Source: Asaia sp037151935
Lineage (GTDB): Bacteria > Pseudomonadota > Alphaproteobacteria > Acetobacterales > Acetobacteraceae
Length of the DNA stretch: 64,000 nucleotides
Direction of reading: 5' to 3'
Assembly (NCBI RefSeq): GCF_051628905.1
Contig: NZ_CP157575.1
Location: forward strand, 868,001 to 932,000
Shown here piece by piece: positions 1-8,553 of this stretch (the stretch's first letter is position 1; every line of letters starts with the position of its first letter). The notes beneath the pieces are model-generated. The model was not told the origin of the DNA. It made no database searches and worked only from the letters and a program-made list of their open reading frames with translations. Made by a program: the position numbers and the translations under genes.

Positions 1-592
1 CATGCTCTGGGGAGCGCGGGGCATGGGCAAATCCTCACTGGTCAAGGCCTGCTTTGCCGAAGCCAATCGAGCGCATCCCCACGCACTGGTGCTGATCGAG
101 ATCCAGCGAGACGACCTCTCCACCCTGCCCCGGCTTCTGGATATTCTGCGCGCCCAGCCCAGACGCTGTATCGTGTTCTGCGACGATCTCTCTTTCGAGA
201 CGCAGGACGCCGATTACAAATCGCTCAAATCGGTTCTCGATGGTGGCATCATGGGGCGACCGGAGAATGTGCTGTTCTACGCCACCTCGAACCGGCGCCA
301 TCTGATGCCGCGCGACATGATGGAAAACGAGAGCGGCAGCGCCATCAACCCGCAGGAAGCCGTTGAAGAAAAAGTCTCATTGTCAGACCGCTTCGGACTC
401 TGGATTGGCGTGCATGGCTGCAACCAGGAAACCTACCTCGCCATCGTCGATGGATATGCGGCCCATCGCAGGCTCGAAATATCAAAAGAGGCCCTGCATC
501 GCCATGCGCTGGAATGGGCCATGGAGCGCGGCGGCCGCTCGGGGCGCGTTGCCGCCCAGTTCATCGATCATCTGAGCGCAACGCTCGGGTAA
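1..592 (+). CDS. DUF815-family AAA+ ATPase, 5' end cut by the window
   Basis: Only the last 196 or so residues are visible; the gene begins before the window. The visible part opens with a Walker A loop (GARGMGKS, visible residues 4-11). A Walker B-like stretch (RCIVFCDDLSFE) follows near residues 55-66, and a sensor-like YATSNRRHLMP near 93-103. This combination is typical of the DUF815 (PF05673) group of AAA+ ATPases, whose cellular role is not established. The reading frame stays open to a TAA at 590-592. The next gene runs the opposite way and their 3' ends are separated by a hairpin. Family assignment is fairly secure; function is unknown. Confidence 0.85.
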   Translation, partial: MLWGARGMGKSSLVKACFAEANRAHPHALVLIEIQRDDLSTLPRLLDILRAQPRRCIVFCDDLSFETQDADYKSLKSVLDGGIMGRPENVLFYATSNRRHLMPRDMMENESGSAINPQEAVEEKVSLSDRFGLWIGVHGCNQETYLAIVDGYAAHRRLEISKEALHRHALEWAMERGGRSGRVAAQFIDHLSATLG

Positions 593-606
593 AGAATAAC
601 AGGTGA

Positions 607-640
607 TAAAAAAACCGGGATGGCGAAGCACCAGCCCGGT
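607..640 (-). terminator. intrinsic terminator of the TonB-dependent receptor gene
   Basis: A ten-base-pair stem (ACCGGGATGG against CCAGCCCGGT, one mismatch) at 614-640 is followed, reading the minus strand, by a run of T (A608-613 on plus). It lies 70 bases past the stop codon of the receptor gene. It may also stop transcription from the DUF815 gene on the other strand. Confidence 0.8.
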
Positions 641-710
641 TCGTGAGAGATTTTAGACATTACAGAGGCGTACGGGATCGGAAAAGCCGGTCCCGCATGT
701 CCTGCTGCGA

Positions 711-3227
711 TCAGAACGTCGCGTTCAGGCGACCATAGTAATAGGCGCCGTAGATCGGGATACCGGAGGAATCGGTGTCGTAGATCTTCGGACCCAGATA
801 GTTGGTGATCGGGTTCACGTGGCGTGGGCGCTGATTGAAGATGTTGTTCGCGCCAATGGCGAAGTGCCAGTGCTCGGTAAAGCGATAGCCCACTTCAAGA
901 TCCGTCAGCCAGGCCGGGGTATTCTTGAACTCGGCCCATTCGGTGTTGGAGTATTTGAGTGCAGTCGGCGCCAGATCTTCATAGGTGAGCAGCGACTTCG
1001 TCTCGCCGTAACGGGTCTGACGCAGGTTCACGTCCCACTGATGGTAGGTCCAATAAGCATTCAGGATCAGCTTGCTGCGTGGTGAGCCCGTGGTGAGATA
1101 GCCCACCGTCTGCGCATTGGCCGCAGGGTCGCCGAAGGCGTTGGTATTGATATGGCTGATGCGGGTCCGGTTGAGGTTGAGCATCGCGCTCAGATTAAGC
1201 GTGCCGTAGCGGTGCAGGTGCAACAGGTAATCGGATTGCAGATCGAGACCCTGCGTACGCGTGCTGGCCACGTTTGCAAAGTAGTTGGCGGTCACGTTAT
1301 CCAGTTCGATCCCGCTGGGCAGGTTTACGCCGGTCAATGCAATAGCATTGAGCGCCGTCTGGTCGTTGACGGTGGCTGAACCGATGATGCGGTCACGGAT
1401 GTTGATCTGATAGACATCCACCGAGACATGCCAGTCCTTCAACGGCTCGGCGATAATGCCACCTTCGGCGCTGGTCGATCTTTCCGGCTTCAGGCGCTGT
1501 GCCCCGATTGACTGACCAGCGGCGCCAACCGTCTGAAGCAGCCCCGAAGCACCGGTCGGCGACACGTTAAGCGCCGAGTAATACTGCTCGGGCATGGTCG
1601 GCGCACGGAAACCGTTGCTGATCGTGCCACGGATCGCCAGCTTGCTGGTGATGTCATACCGCGTCGTGACCTTGCCGTTCTCGGTGTTACCCATATCGGT
1701 GTAGTGCTCGAAGCGCCCGGCGAAATCGAGATCCCAGTGCGGCAGCGGGTGAAAATCGCCATCCAGATAGCCAGCCCAGATATTACGCTGCCACTGCCCC
1801 GCATTCTGTGGCGTCAGACCGGCAAAGCCCTGCGTGCCGCCCAGTTCATATGAAGCAGGCTCGCCCGCCTTGATCTTGTACATTTCCAGACGATGCTCGG
1901 CACCGAAGGCCAGCGTCATCGGCACGACATCGGCAATGCGGAAATTGCGTCGCGCGTCGAAATTGCTGGTCCACTGGGCGAGCGAATAGCTCTGGGCGCG
2001 CACGGTAGTGGGCGAGAAGCCGTAAGCCTTATAATAATTCGGGTTGAAGGTGTTCTTGTTCCCGATATCGTCGTCATCCTGACCGTAGAGCGTGCTCAGA
2101 TCCCAGCTGAAGCCGAAGAGATTATCGCCCTTGATGCCCAGATTGGCCTGAAAATCGTTCTCTTCAATGGTCTCGAGCGGAGAGAACCCATAAGGGAAAG
2201 CGCTCGGTGCGACGGTGGGGGTGCGGTAGTTCTCATAAGCCTCGGAGTGACGATGGGCGTAGGTGATCAGACCATAGGTCTCGATGCCCTCCGTGATTCC
2301 CTTGCCCCATTCGATCGATAGATTTTCGCGCGTCTCCTCAGGGTTGGAGAGAATCTTGTTCGAGTTTGCTGGCCAGCTCGACGTCGGAGTCCAGCGATGA
2401 TCGTTGGTGCTCTTGAGATTCGAGACCCAGTGATCGGTGTGATAGACCTGACCGCTGAGATGGACGAAGCCGTCATTACCCCATTTCAGACCGCCATCGG
2501 CGCCGATCAGATACTGCCAGCCATCGCCATTGTAAGCGTTGGCGCCGGTCTGGGCCACGGTGTTGATGCCGTGATTGGTCTTCTTGGTGATAATGTTCAC
2601 AACGCCCGCGATGGCATCCGACCCGTATAGTGCGGCTGCGCCATCACGCAGGATTTCGATGTGATCGATGGCCCCTGCCGGGATCATGTTCAGATCGACG
2701 GGCGTAGAGCCCTGCTGCGGACCGTTATCGGCATAGATATTGGCGGTCGTATTGCGACGCTTGCCATCTACCAGCACCAGCACTTCGTTCGGGTTGAGAC
2801 CACGCATACGGATAGCCGAGGTCAGCGCCCCGGCATCGGCACCATTGGCGGTGACCGTAATCGACGGATCGACACGCGTGATGGCGTCGGCGAGGTTGAG
2901 CTGGCCCGAACGGCGCAGCGTCGCCGAGGAAACGACTGTTACCGGCACAGCGCTGTCCCGCGCCTTGCGGTTGAAGGCATGGGTTCCGGTCACGATAACC
3001 GATTCACTGCTATCACCACTCGCATCGCGGGCCTTGCGTGTGCGGATTTTCGGGACAGAGGCCAGAGCCTGGCCTGAGCCGATCGACGTCCTGCTATGGG
3101 CTGTAGCGGTCTTTTTCGCTTTGGGTGTGGTCTGTTCAGCCGGCTGAGTAGCAGCCTGAGCATAAGTAAACCCGAAAGGAAGGGAGAGAAGGGTCGCCGC
3201 CGCAAGTATTCTTCGTTTTGTGAACAT
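711..3227 (-). CDS. TonB-dependent outer-membrane receptor
   Basis: An 838-residue protein with a Sec signal peptide (residues 1-25, ending TYAQA). A plug domain (about 75-220) contains the usual IRMRGLNPNEVLVLVDG and VEILRDG-like segments (here HIEILRDGAAALYGSDAIAGVVNI). A long beta-barrel follows and ends in a C-terminal Phe (GRLNATF), as expected for BAM-assembled outer-membrane proteins. Such receptors import siderophores, vitamin B12, sugars or other large ligands with energy from TonB. The ligand cannot be told from sequence. No TonB-box peptide or Fur-like operator was recognised with confidence. It is divergent from the Rieske oxygenase gene and shares its upstream region, which may point to a common substrate, but that is inference. 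Confidence 0.93.
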   Translation of the reverse strand: MFTKRRILAAATLLSLPFGFTYAQAATQPAEQTTPKAKKTATAHSRTSIGSGQALASVPKIRTRKARDASGDSSESVIVTGTHAFNRKARDSAVPVTVVSSATLRRSGQLNLADAITRVDPSITVTANGADAGALTSAIRMRGLNPNEVLVLVDGKRRNTTANIYADNGPQQGSTPVDLNMIPAGAIDHIEILRDGAAALYGSDAIAGVVNIITKKTNHGINTVAQTGANAYNGDGWQYLIGADGGLKWGNDGFVHLSGQVYHTDHWVSNLKSTNDHRWTPTSSWPANSNKILSNPEETRENLSIEWGKGITEGIETYGLITYAHRHSEAYENYRTPTVAPSAFPYGFSPLETIEENDFQANLGIKGDNLFGFSWDLSTLYGQDDDDIGNKNTFNPNYYKAYGFSPTTVRAQSYSLAQWTSNFDARRNFRIADVVPMTLAFGAEHRLEMYKIKAGEPASYELGGTQGFAGLTPQNAGQWQRNIWAGYLDGDFHPLPHWDLDFAGRFEHYTDMGNTENGKVTTRYDITSKLAIRGTISNGFRAPTMPEQYYSALNVSPTGASGLLQTVGAAGQSIGAQRLKPERSTSAEGGIIAEPLKDWHVSVDVYQINIRDRIIGSATVNDQTALNAIALTGVNLPSGIELDNVTANYFANVASTRTQGLDLQSDYLLHLHRYGTLNLSAMLNLNRTRISHINTNAFGDPAANAQTVGYLTTGSPRSKLILNAYWTYHQWDVNLRQTRYGETKSLLTYEDLAPTALKYSNTEWAEFKNTPAWLTDLEVGYRFTEHWHFAIGANNIFNQRPRHVNPITNYLGPKIYDTDSSGIPIYGAYYYGRLNATF

Positions 3228-3587
3228 CGTTCGAGCTGTCTCTCCATGGGAACTTCACCAAGAGGCAGTCTATGCAGTAATGAAAAATCGTTACAACATC
3301 GAAAAGGAAAATTCTTCCGGTATCGGATTGATTGCGACAAAAAAAACACAGTTTGTTGCACAAAGCCAGCGTAAACAGCCCCTCAGACGCAACATTCTTT
3401 CTCTTGCTCTCCCTCATCGGATTGAAACTTGCCCGCCTCGCCCCGGCGCCAGAAAGGCGCTGTTCCCCTTTGCGGCAAGCCTGCTAGTGTCAGGTTGCGC
3501 ATCATCATGCACAATCTCAGGGTTGGGCTTCAGGGGGCACGTCCCGCCAAGAACGCCAGCCAGGAGGAGGTCACGACAGGAATACCC
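3228..3587. other. divergent intergenic region between receptor and oxygenase genes
   Basis: About 360 bases, AT-rich between 3270 and 3370, lying between two divergent genes and therefore holding both promoters. I could not assign unambiguous -35/-10 pairs. An open frame runs through it (3280-3591) but lacks a ribosome binding site and shows no protein-like pattern, so no gene is called. Confidence 0.5.
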
Positions 3588-4712
3588 ATGACGGAAAGCC
3601 TTACCCTCGATACCGCGACCCACACGCTGGCCGAACAACGCTGCTCAGACGCCATGCGACTGGGTAAGGACACGGTCGATCTGAGGCGGGTCAAATGCGA
3701 TCCGAATTACTGGTATCCTGTCGCCTGGTCGCATGAACTCAAAAAGGGCAAGACCATCGCCACGCGCTTTGCAGGTCAGCCCATAGCCCTTGTCCGCCCG
3801 CAGGAGGGCAGCGTTTTCGCGCTCGAAGATCGCTGCGCGCATCGTCAGGTGCCGCTCAGCAAGGGCCGCGTCGAAGGCGAGGCCGTACAGTGCTGCTATC
3901 ATGGCTGGGCCTATGGTCGCTCCGGGCGTTGCATCGACGTGCCCTATCTTGGAAAGGGCAAGCTGCCCAATGGCGTGCGCACCTATCCATGCCGCGAAGT
4001 CGAGGGGCTGATTTTTGTCTTTCCCGGCGACGCTGAAAAAGCCGAAACCACGCCCTTCCCCAAGCTCGGTTCGGTGGCCGATCCAGCCTACAAGACCCGG
4101 CGCTTCGGCGAAAAGGTGAAGTGCCACTACAGCTTCATGCATGAGAATTTGATGGATATGAACCATCAGTTCATGCACTCGAAGCAGATGGGCAAGATGA
4201 AGCCGCGCTATCTGGGTGGGGAGAACGAACCCCGCATGGTTGAAGCGCGCTACAGCTTCGCACGGGTGGGTGGCAAACAGCCCTGGGGTGAAGCGCTAAT
4301 TTTCGGCGAACGCCGCGATGCGAGCGCCAAATTCGCCCATCGCGATGTCATGACCATTCGTACCGTCTATCCTTATCAGACGCTGCATATCCGCACCGGA
4401 GACGAACCGCCGGTCATGGATCTCTGGATCGTCTATGTACCGCAGGACGAAGACCATCTTACGTGCCGCGTTTTCGGTCTGCTCTCGATTCGTCGCCCCA
4501 AGCTGAAAGGGGCGCTGGAACTCGCCTGGCCGCTTCTGGTCGGCTTCACCAATCGTATCTTCGCAGAAGACCGCGAGATCGTTGAACTCGAGCAGAATGC
4601 CTGGCACGAACTGGGCGGTGACCGCAATCAGGAGGTCTTCCCGGTCATCAACGCGTTGCGCGATCTTTTGCGGCGTTCGGGTATCCAGCCGGACACTGCC
4701 GCTGCGGAGTGA
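3588..4712 (+). CDS. Rieske-type aromatic ring-hydroxylating oxygenase subunit
   Basis: A 374-residue protein of the VanA / phenylpropionate dioxygenase-like family. The Rieske [2Fe-2S] ligands are visible as Cys83-x-His85 and Cys102-x-x-His105. The mononuclear iron site has the pattern Asn187-x-x-Asp190-x-x-His193-x-x-x-His197. Such enzymes hydroxylate or O-demethylate ring compounds, using electrons from a separate reductase, and no reductase gene is adjacent. The frame is open from a TTG at 3429. The ATG at 3588 is preferred because a GGAGG-rich stretch lies upstream and family members start near this point. The next gene begins nine bases downstream, so the two are probably cotranscribed. 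Substrate is not known. Confidence 0.9.
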   Translation: MTESLTLDTATHTLAEQRCSDAMRLGKDTVDLRRVKCDPNYWYPVAWSHELKKGKTIATRFAGQPIALVRPQEGSVFALEDRCAHRQVPLSKGRVEGEAVQCCYHGWAYGRSGRCIDVPYLGKGKLPNGVRTYPCREVEGLIFVFPGDAEKAETTPFPKLGSVADPAYKTRRFGEKVKCHYSFMHENLMDMNHQFMHSKQMGKMKPRYLGGENEPRMVEARYSFARVGGKQPWGEALIFGERRDASAKFAHRDVMTIRTVYPYQTLHIRTGDEPPVMDLWIVYVPQDEDHLTCRVFGLLSIRRPKLKGALELAWPLLVGFTNRIFAEDREIVELEQNAWHELGGDRNQEVFPVINALRDLLRRSGIQPDTAAAE

Positions 4713-4721
4713 CTCTTTAGA

Positions 4722-5684
4722 ATGAGCCTCTCGCTCGACGTCGCTCCCTATACGCTCCGCCCCCTCCGCGCCGATGATGGTGCGGCGGTGCATCGTCTGG
4801 TCAATGACTGGAGTGTGGTGCGTATGCTCAGCCACCTCCCCTTTCCCTACCCCAGAGAGTTGGCCGATCAGTGGATCATGAGCACCATCGATCGTCAGAC
4901 CGCCGGCACAGCCTGGCACTTCGCGATCTGCGAGGATGACGCGCTGATCGGCTGCATCGGCCTGTCGCTCGGCCACCCCAATCAGGCCGCCAAGATCGGC
5001 TACTGGGTCGGTCGGTCCTTCTGGCAGAAAGGCGTTGCGACGGCATGCGTCCGCCCGGTTGTGGACTGGGCGTTCGATACGCTGCCCGTTTCGCGCATTC
5101 TCGCCGATGTCGCCGAAGATAATCTGGCCTCCATCGCGCTGCTAGAGCGAATGGCGTTTGTGCGCTCAGGCACGACCCGCGTTCCGTTTCTCTCACGCGG
5201 ACCGGACCCATATCCCGTTTTGACCTATTGCCGCGAGCGTGAAACGAAAATGGCCGCCAACCGAACAGATACGGCAGCCTCACGCATTCTGCTCGTCGTT
5301 GCAGGCGTCCTGATTGACGGCGAAGGCCGTATCCTTCTGGCGCAACGCCCGCCGGGCAAGCCTCTCGCCGGTCTCTGGGAGTTTCCCGGTGGCAAGGTGG
5401 AGCCGCATGAGGCACCAGAACAAGCATTGATACGCGAAATGCACGAGGAACTCGGAATCGACATTGCGTCCGGTTGCCTGGCGCCCTTCACCTTCGTTTC
5501 GGAGAATATCGGCGCACGCCATCTGCTGATGCCGCTCTATGTCTGCCGGCGCTGGCGCGGACAGCCCTCTGGCAAAGAAGGGCAGGCGCTGGCCTGGGTG
5601 ACGGCAGACCAGTTGGACGCCTACCCGATGCCCGCCCCAGACAGACCGCTCATCCCGTTACTCAAAGAGCTTTTACTGGGCTGA
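4722..5684 (+). CDS. GNAT acetyltransferase-Nudix (MutT-like) fusion protein
   Basis: A 320-residue protein made of two domains. Residues 10-170 look like a RimJ/RimL-type GNAT N-acetyltransferase (IGYWVGRSFWQKGVATACV supplies the acetyl-CoA loop). Residues 187-320 are a MutT-like Nudix hydrolase with an intact Nudix box: Gly224, Glu230, Arg238-Glu239, Glu242-Glu243, Gly245. MutT proteins remove 8-oxo-dGTP from the nucleotide pool; GNAT proteins of this group acetylate protein N-termini or small amines. Each half is about the usual length of a free protein and there is no frame break, so this is a true single-frame fusion. Its 3' end overlaps the convergent lactonase gene by 12 bases. The role of the acetyltransferase half is unknown. 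Confidence 0.88.
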   Translation: MSLSLDVAPYTLRPLRADDGAAVHRLVNDWSVVRMLSHLPFPYPRELADQWIMSTIDRQTAGTAWHFAICEDDALIGCIGLSLGHPNQAAKIGYWVGRSFWQKGVATACVRPVVDWAFDTLPVSRILADVAEDNLASIALLERMAFVRSGTTRVPFLSRGPDPYPVLTYCRERETKMAANRTDTAASRILLVVAGVLIDGEGRILLAQRPPGKPLAGLWEFPGGKVEPHEAPEQALIREMHEELGIDIASGCLAPFTFVSENIGARHLLMPLYVCRRWRGQPSGKEGQALAWVTADQLDAYPMPAPDRPLIPLLKELLLG

Positions 5685-6578
5685 CAGGACGATACAATGC
5701 TGGGGCAACCCGGCCTTGTCGGAGCGGAAAGTAAAGAGGCTGCCCGATTGCGGCTGGGCCGCAAGCGCCTGTTCCGACACGCCCTTGCGAGCCGTCGTCA
5801 CATAGGCCGTCTTGCGATCATCGCCACCGAAACAGACCTTGGTCACATTGGCTGCTGGAATGCGGATAGCAAAACGCTCGGCCCCTTCCGGCGTAAAACT
5901 GCGCACGTGCCCGCCGCTCCAGGTCGAGCACCAGACGTTGCCATCGCAATCGGCCACCACGCCATCTGGGTAGCCCTCTTCTTCGGGAACTCGAACAAAG
6001 ACCTGCTTGTTATCGAGCCCACCCTCAGCCGTGATATCGAACCGATAGATCACGCCGTTAGGTGTATCACAGGCGTAGAGATGCTTGCCGTCTGGCGAGA
6101 CGGTCGGGCCGTTCGACACGACGTAGCCCGTATCGTGCTTCCTCAGTACGAACCCGCTCGCCTCATGCGTCACGCTGTAGAGCGAGCCGGAAGGCGCTTC
6201 TTCAGAATCGTCCATTGTGCCGAACCAGCCCCGTCCATGCAGATCGACGCAGCCATCGTTGAGACGATTGCCTGGCAGGTCTGTCTCCACATCGAGTGCC
6301 TTCGTGAAGCTGCCTTCCGTCGGGTCGAAGCGATAAAGTCCGTCGGGTAGCCCTGCAAGAAAGCTCCCATCGTCGACCGGCATGAGAAACGCCACCTTGC
6401 CCGGTGCCGCCCAATGACAGGCCTCACCCTGAACCGGGCTGAACCGATGCACCTTGCAGCCGTTAATATCGACGAAATAGACGGCTTTCTCACCAGAGAT
6501 CCAGACGGGACCCTCACCAAGTTCGGCACGGACGTCGTATGCGCATGTCGCGCAAACCTCGCTATTGGGTTCGGCCAT
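5673..6578 (-). CDS. SMP-30/gluconolactonase/LRE-family sugar lactonase
   Basis: A 301-residue six-bladed beta-propeller of the SMP-30 family. The metal-site signature residues are visible: Glu in ELGEGPVW near residue 17, Asn in NDGCVDLHG near 108, and Asn/Asp in SNGPTVSPDG and YACDTPN further on. Family members hydrolyse gluconolactone and related aldonolactones to the free acids. This would fit an oxidative sugar lifestyle, with gluconate later used through the gntK-zwf-gnd locus in this window. There is no signal peptide, so it is probably cytoplasmic. The exact substrate is not predictable. It overlaps the Nudix fusion gene tail-to-tail by 12 bases. Confidence 0.85.
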   Translation of the reverse strand: MAEPNSEVCATCAYDVRAELGEGPVWISGEKAVYFVDINGCKVHRFSPVQGEACHWAAPGKVAFLMPVDDGSFLAGLPDGLYRFDPTEGSFTKALDVETDLPGNRLNDGCVDLHGRGWFGTMDDSEEAPSGSLYSVTHEASGFVLRKHDTGYVVSNGPTVSPDGKHLYACDTPNGVIYRFDITAEGGLDNKQVFVRVPEEEGYPDGVVADCDGNVWCSTWSGGHVRSFTPEGAERFAIRIPAANVTKVCFGGDDRKTAYVTTARKGVSEQALAAQPQSGSLFTFRSDKAGLPQHCIVLSAQ

Positions 6579-6683
6579 TTATGTTCTCCCGCGAAAAAGT
6601 CATCGATTACTAGAGGTTTAACGCAAGGCGACCCTGTATGGTTGTCGATGTTTTCATTCCTCCTCACCCAGAGGGACTTAGTC

Positions 6684-7436
6684 ATGACTCCCACCGCCTG
6701 TCTTCTGATCATCGGCAACGAAATCCTGTCCGGTCACACGCAGGACGCCAATATCCGTTTCATCGCCTCGGGTCTGGCTCAGGCCGGGATCGCCCTGGAG
6801 GAGGTGCGCGTCATCCCCGACAAGGCGCGAAAGATCGTTGAAACCGTTGCGACCTGTCGTACCCAGTTCGATCACGTCTTCACGACGGGCGGGATCGGAC
6901 CTACCCATGACGACATCACCGCAGGCTGCGTCGCCGAAGCCGTCGGGGTACCGTTAGAATGCCACGAAGAGAGCTTTCAGGCGCTCGAAACCTATTTGGG
7001 TAAGGAAAAATTCAACAAGGCCCGCCAGCGCATGGCCTGGTTGCCGCGCGGCGCTGTTCCGATACGCAATACGGTCTCGATCGCGCCGGGATTTACCATC
7101 ACCAATGTTCACGTGATGGCGGGCGTGCCTTCGATCATGCAATCGATGTTTACAGCCCTGCTGCCTACGCTTGAAGGCGGTGCGCCACTCTGTTCGGTCG
7201 CCTGGCACGCAGATCTGCGCGAAGGGACGCTGGCGGAAGGGCTCGAGACCATACAGAACGATTTCCCCGAACTCGATCTTGGCTCCTATCCCTTCGAAAG
7301 GCCCGATGGCCGCAAAGGCGTGTCTCTTGTGGCCAAGGGCTATGACAGCGAAAAAGTCGAGGCCGCAGGTCAGCGCATCAAGACTCTGATCGGATCGCTC
7401 GGTGTGACGCCAATTGCGGGCGAACCAGCCCCCTGA
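6684..7436 (+). CDS. CinA-like molybdopterin-binding-domain protein (N-domain only)
   Basis: A 250-residue protein matching the MoCF-biosynthesis/CinA N-terminal fold: IIGNEILSGHTQDAN at the start and TTGGIGPTHDDITAG near residue 70. The C-terminal nicotinamide-nucleotide amidase domain found in full CinA is absent, so this is the short form often annotated as competence/damage-inducible protein A. In characterised CinA the COG1058 domain acts on ADP-ribose or NAD-derived nucleotides, but the short form is less well understood. The frame is open further upstream. The ATG at 6684 was chosen because conserved sequence starts here. It ends just before a strong bidirectional terminator. Confidence 0.85.
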   Translation: MTPTACLLIIGNEILSGHTQDANIRFIASGLAQAGIALEEVRVIPDKARKIVETVATCRTQFDHVFTTGGIGPTHDDITAGCVAEAVGVPLECHEESFQALETYLGKEKFNKARQRMAWLPRGAVPIRNTVSIAPGFTITNVHVMAGVPSIMQSMFTALLPTLEGGAPLCSVAWHADLREGTLAEGLETIQNDFPELDLGSYPFERPDGRKGVSLVAKGYDSEKVEAAGQRIKTLIGSLGVTPIAGEPAP

Positions 7437-7478
7437 GCTGCACCCCGCGCTGTATCCTGGCCTCCCTCATGAAACGAC

Positions 7479-7508
7479 AAAACGCCCGACCTGACGGTCG
7501 GGCGTTTT
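7479..7508. terminator. bidirectional intrinsic terminator between cinA-like gene and accA
   Basis: A perfect 13-base-pair stem (AAAACGCCCGACC against GGTCGGGCGTTTT) with a TGAC loop. The A and T tracts are part of the stem ends, so it can stop transcription from both converging genes. Confidence 0.9.
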
Positions 7509-7551
7509 GGACTGTTCATTTCAAAAAACAGGTCGCTTTGCTTGCGCCGCC

Positions 7552-8508
7552 CTAGAGCGATTCGCGCCCCATGGCGAGGAACTTCTCGCGACGCTTGGCG
7601 ACGAGATTTTCACTTTCGAATGGCACAAGTTCTCCCAGCATATCGCCAATGGCATCGCCTACCGAGGCGATAGCCTCGTCAGGGAAGCGCTGCGCGCCAC
7701 CGATCGGCTCTGGAATGATCCGGTCGATCAGGCGCAGCTTGAGCAGATCCTGAGCAGTGAGCTTCAGCGCCTCGGCAGCGGTCGATGCCTGCTTGGGGTC
7801 GCGCCACAAGATAGACGCAGCGCCTTCCGGGGCGATGACCGAGTAGATGGAATGTTCGAGCATGAGCACGCGGTCGCCCGCGCCCAGTGCCACAGCCCCG
7901 CCAGAACCGCCTTCGCCGATAATGATCGCAATCAGCGGCACAGGCGCGCGTAAGCAGCAATCGGTCGATCGGGCGATGGCCTGAGCCTGACCGCGCTCTT
8001 CGGCATCGATTCCCGGCCAGGCGCCTGACGTATCGATAAAGGTGAGAATCGGGAGACCGAAACGACCGGCCATTTCGACAAGGCGCTGCGCCTTGCGATA
8101 GCCCTCGGGCTTGGGCATGCCGAAATTGTGGCGCAGTCGCGACTCCATGTCGAAGCCGCGCTCTGTGCCGATCACCATAACGGCCTGACCGCGGAAGCGG
8201 GCGAGACCGCCAACAATGGCCTGATCGTCATGACCGAGGCGATCACCTGCGAGCGGCGTATATTCCTCGAGCAGCCCCTTGAAATAATCGAGGGCGCGAG
8301 GCCGCTGCGCGTGGCGCGCAACCATCACCTTCTGCCAGGGCGTCAGCTTGGTATAAGCCGCCCGAAGCTGCTTCTCCGCCTTGTCGGAGAGCTTGCCGAT
8401 TTCGTCGGCGATGTTGATGCCTTCGCCGTCCTTCGCCATCTGACGAAGTTCGGCAATCTTGTTTTCAAGCTCGGCAACCGGCTTTTCGAAATCGAGATAC
8501 TGACGCAT
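7552..8508 (-). CDS. accA: acetyl-CoA carboxylase carboxyltransferase subunit alpha
   Basis: A 318-residue AccA. With AccD it moves the carboxyl group from biotin carboxyl carrier protein to acetyl-CoA, making malonyl-CoA for fatty acid synthesis. Recognised from the N-terminal DFEKPVAELENKIAEL helix, RHAQRPRALDYF, the acyl-CoA/biotin region FIDTSGAWPGIDAEERGQA near residue 150, and IIGEGGSGGAVALGAGDRVL near 190. Length is usual for the family. The ATG at 8508 is preferred over an upstream in-frame start because AccA proteins begin with the DFEKP segment. It lies 45 bases after xerD and is probably cotranscribed with it, with the terminator at 7479-7508 downstream. Confidence 0.97.
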   Translation of the reverse strand: MRQYLDFEKPVAELENKIAELRQMAKDGEGINIADEIGKLSDKAEKQLRAAYTKLTPWQKVMVARHAQRPRALDYFKGLLEEYTPLAGDRLGHDDQAIVGGLARFRGQAVMVIGTERGFDMESRLRHNFGMPKPEGYRKAQRLVEMAGRFGLPILTFIDTSGAWPGIDAEERGQAQAIARSTDCCLRAPVPLIAIIIGEGGSGGAVALGAGDRVLMLEHSIYSVIAPEGAASILWRDPKQASTAAEALKLTAQDLLKLRLIDRIIPEPIGGAQRFPDEAIASVGDAIGDMLGELVPFESENLVAKRREKFLAMGRESL

Positions 8509-8553
8509 GACCCGCCGATAGCACGGCTTCCATCCCGACAACAATCCGTTGCG

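Noticed and set aside
3280..3591. A plus-strand frame ending in an ATGA overlap with the Rieske oxygenase start
   Set aside because: No ribosome binding site, and an abrupt change from AT-rich to GC-rich low-complexity coding with no domain. It looks like the leader and promoter region, not a gene.
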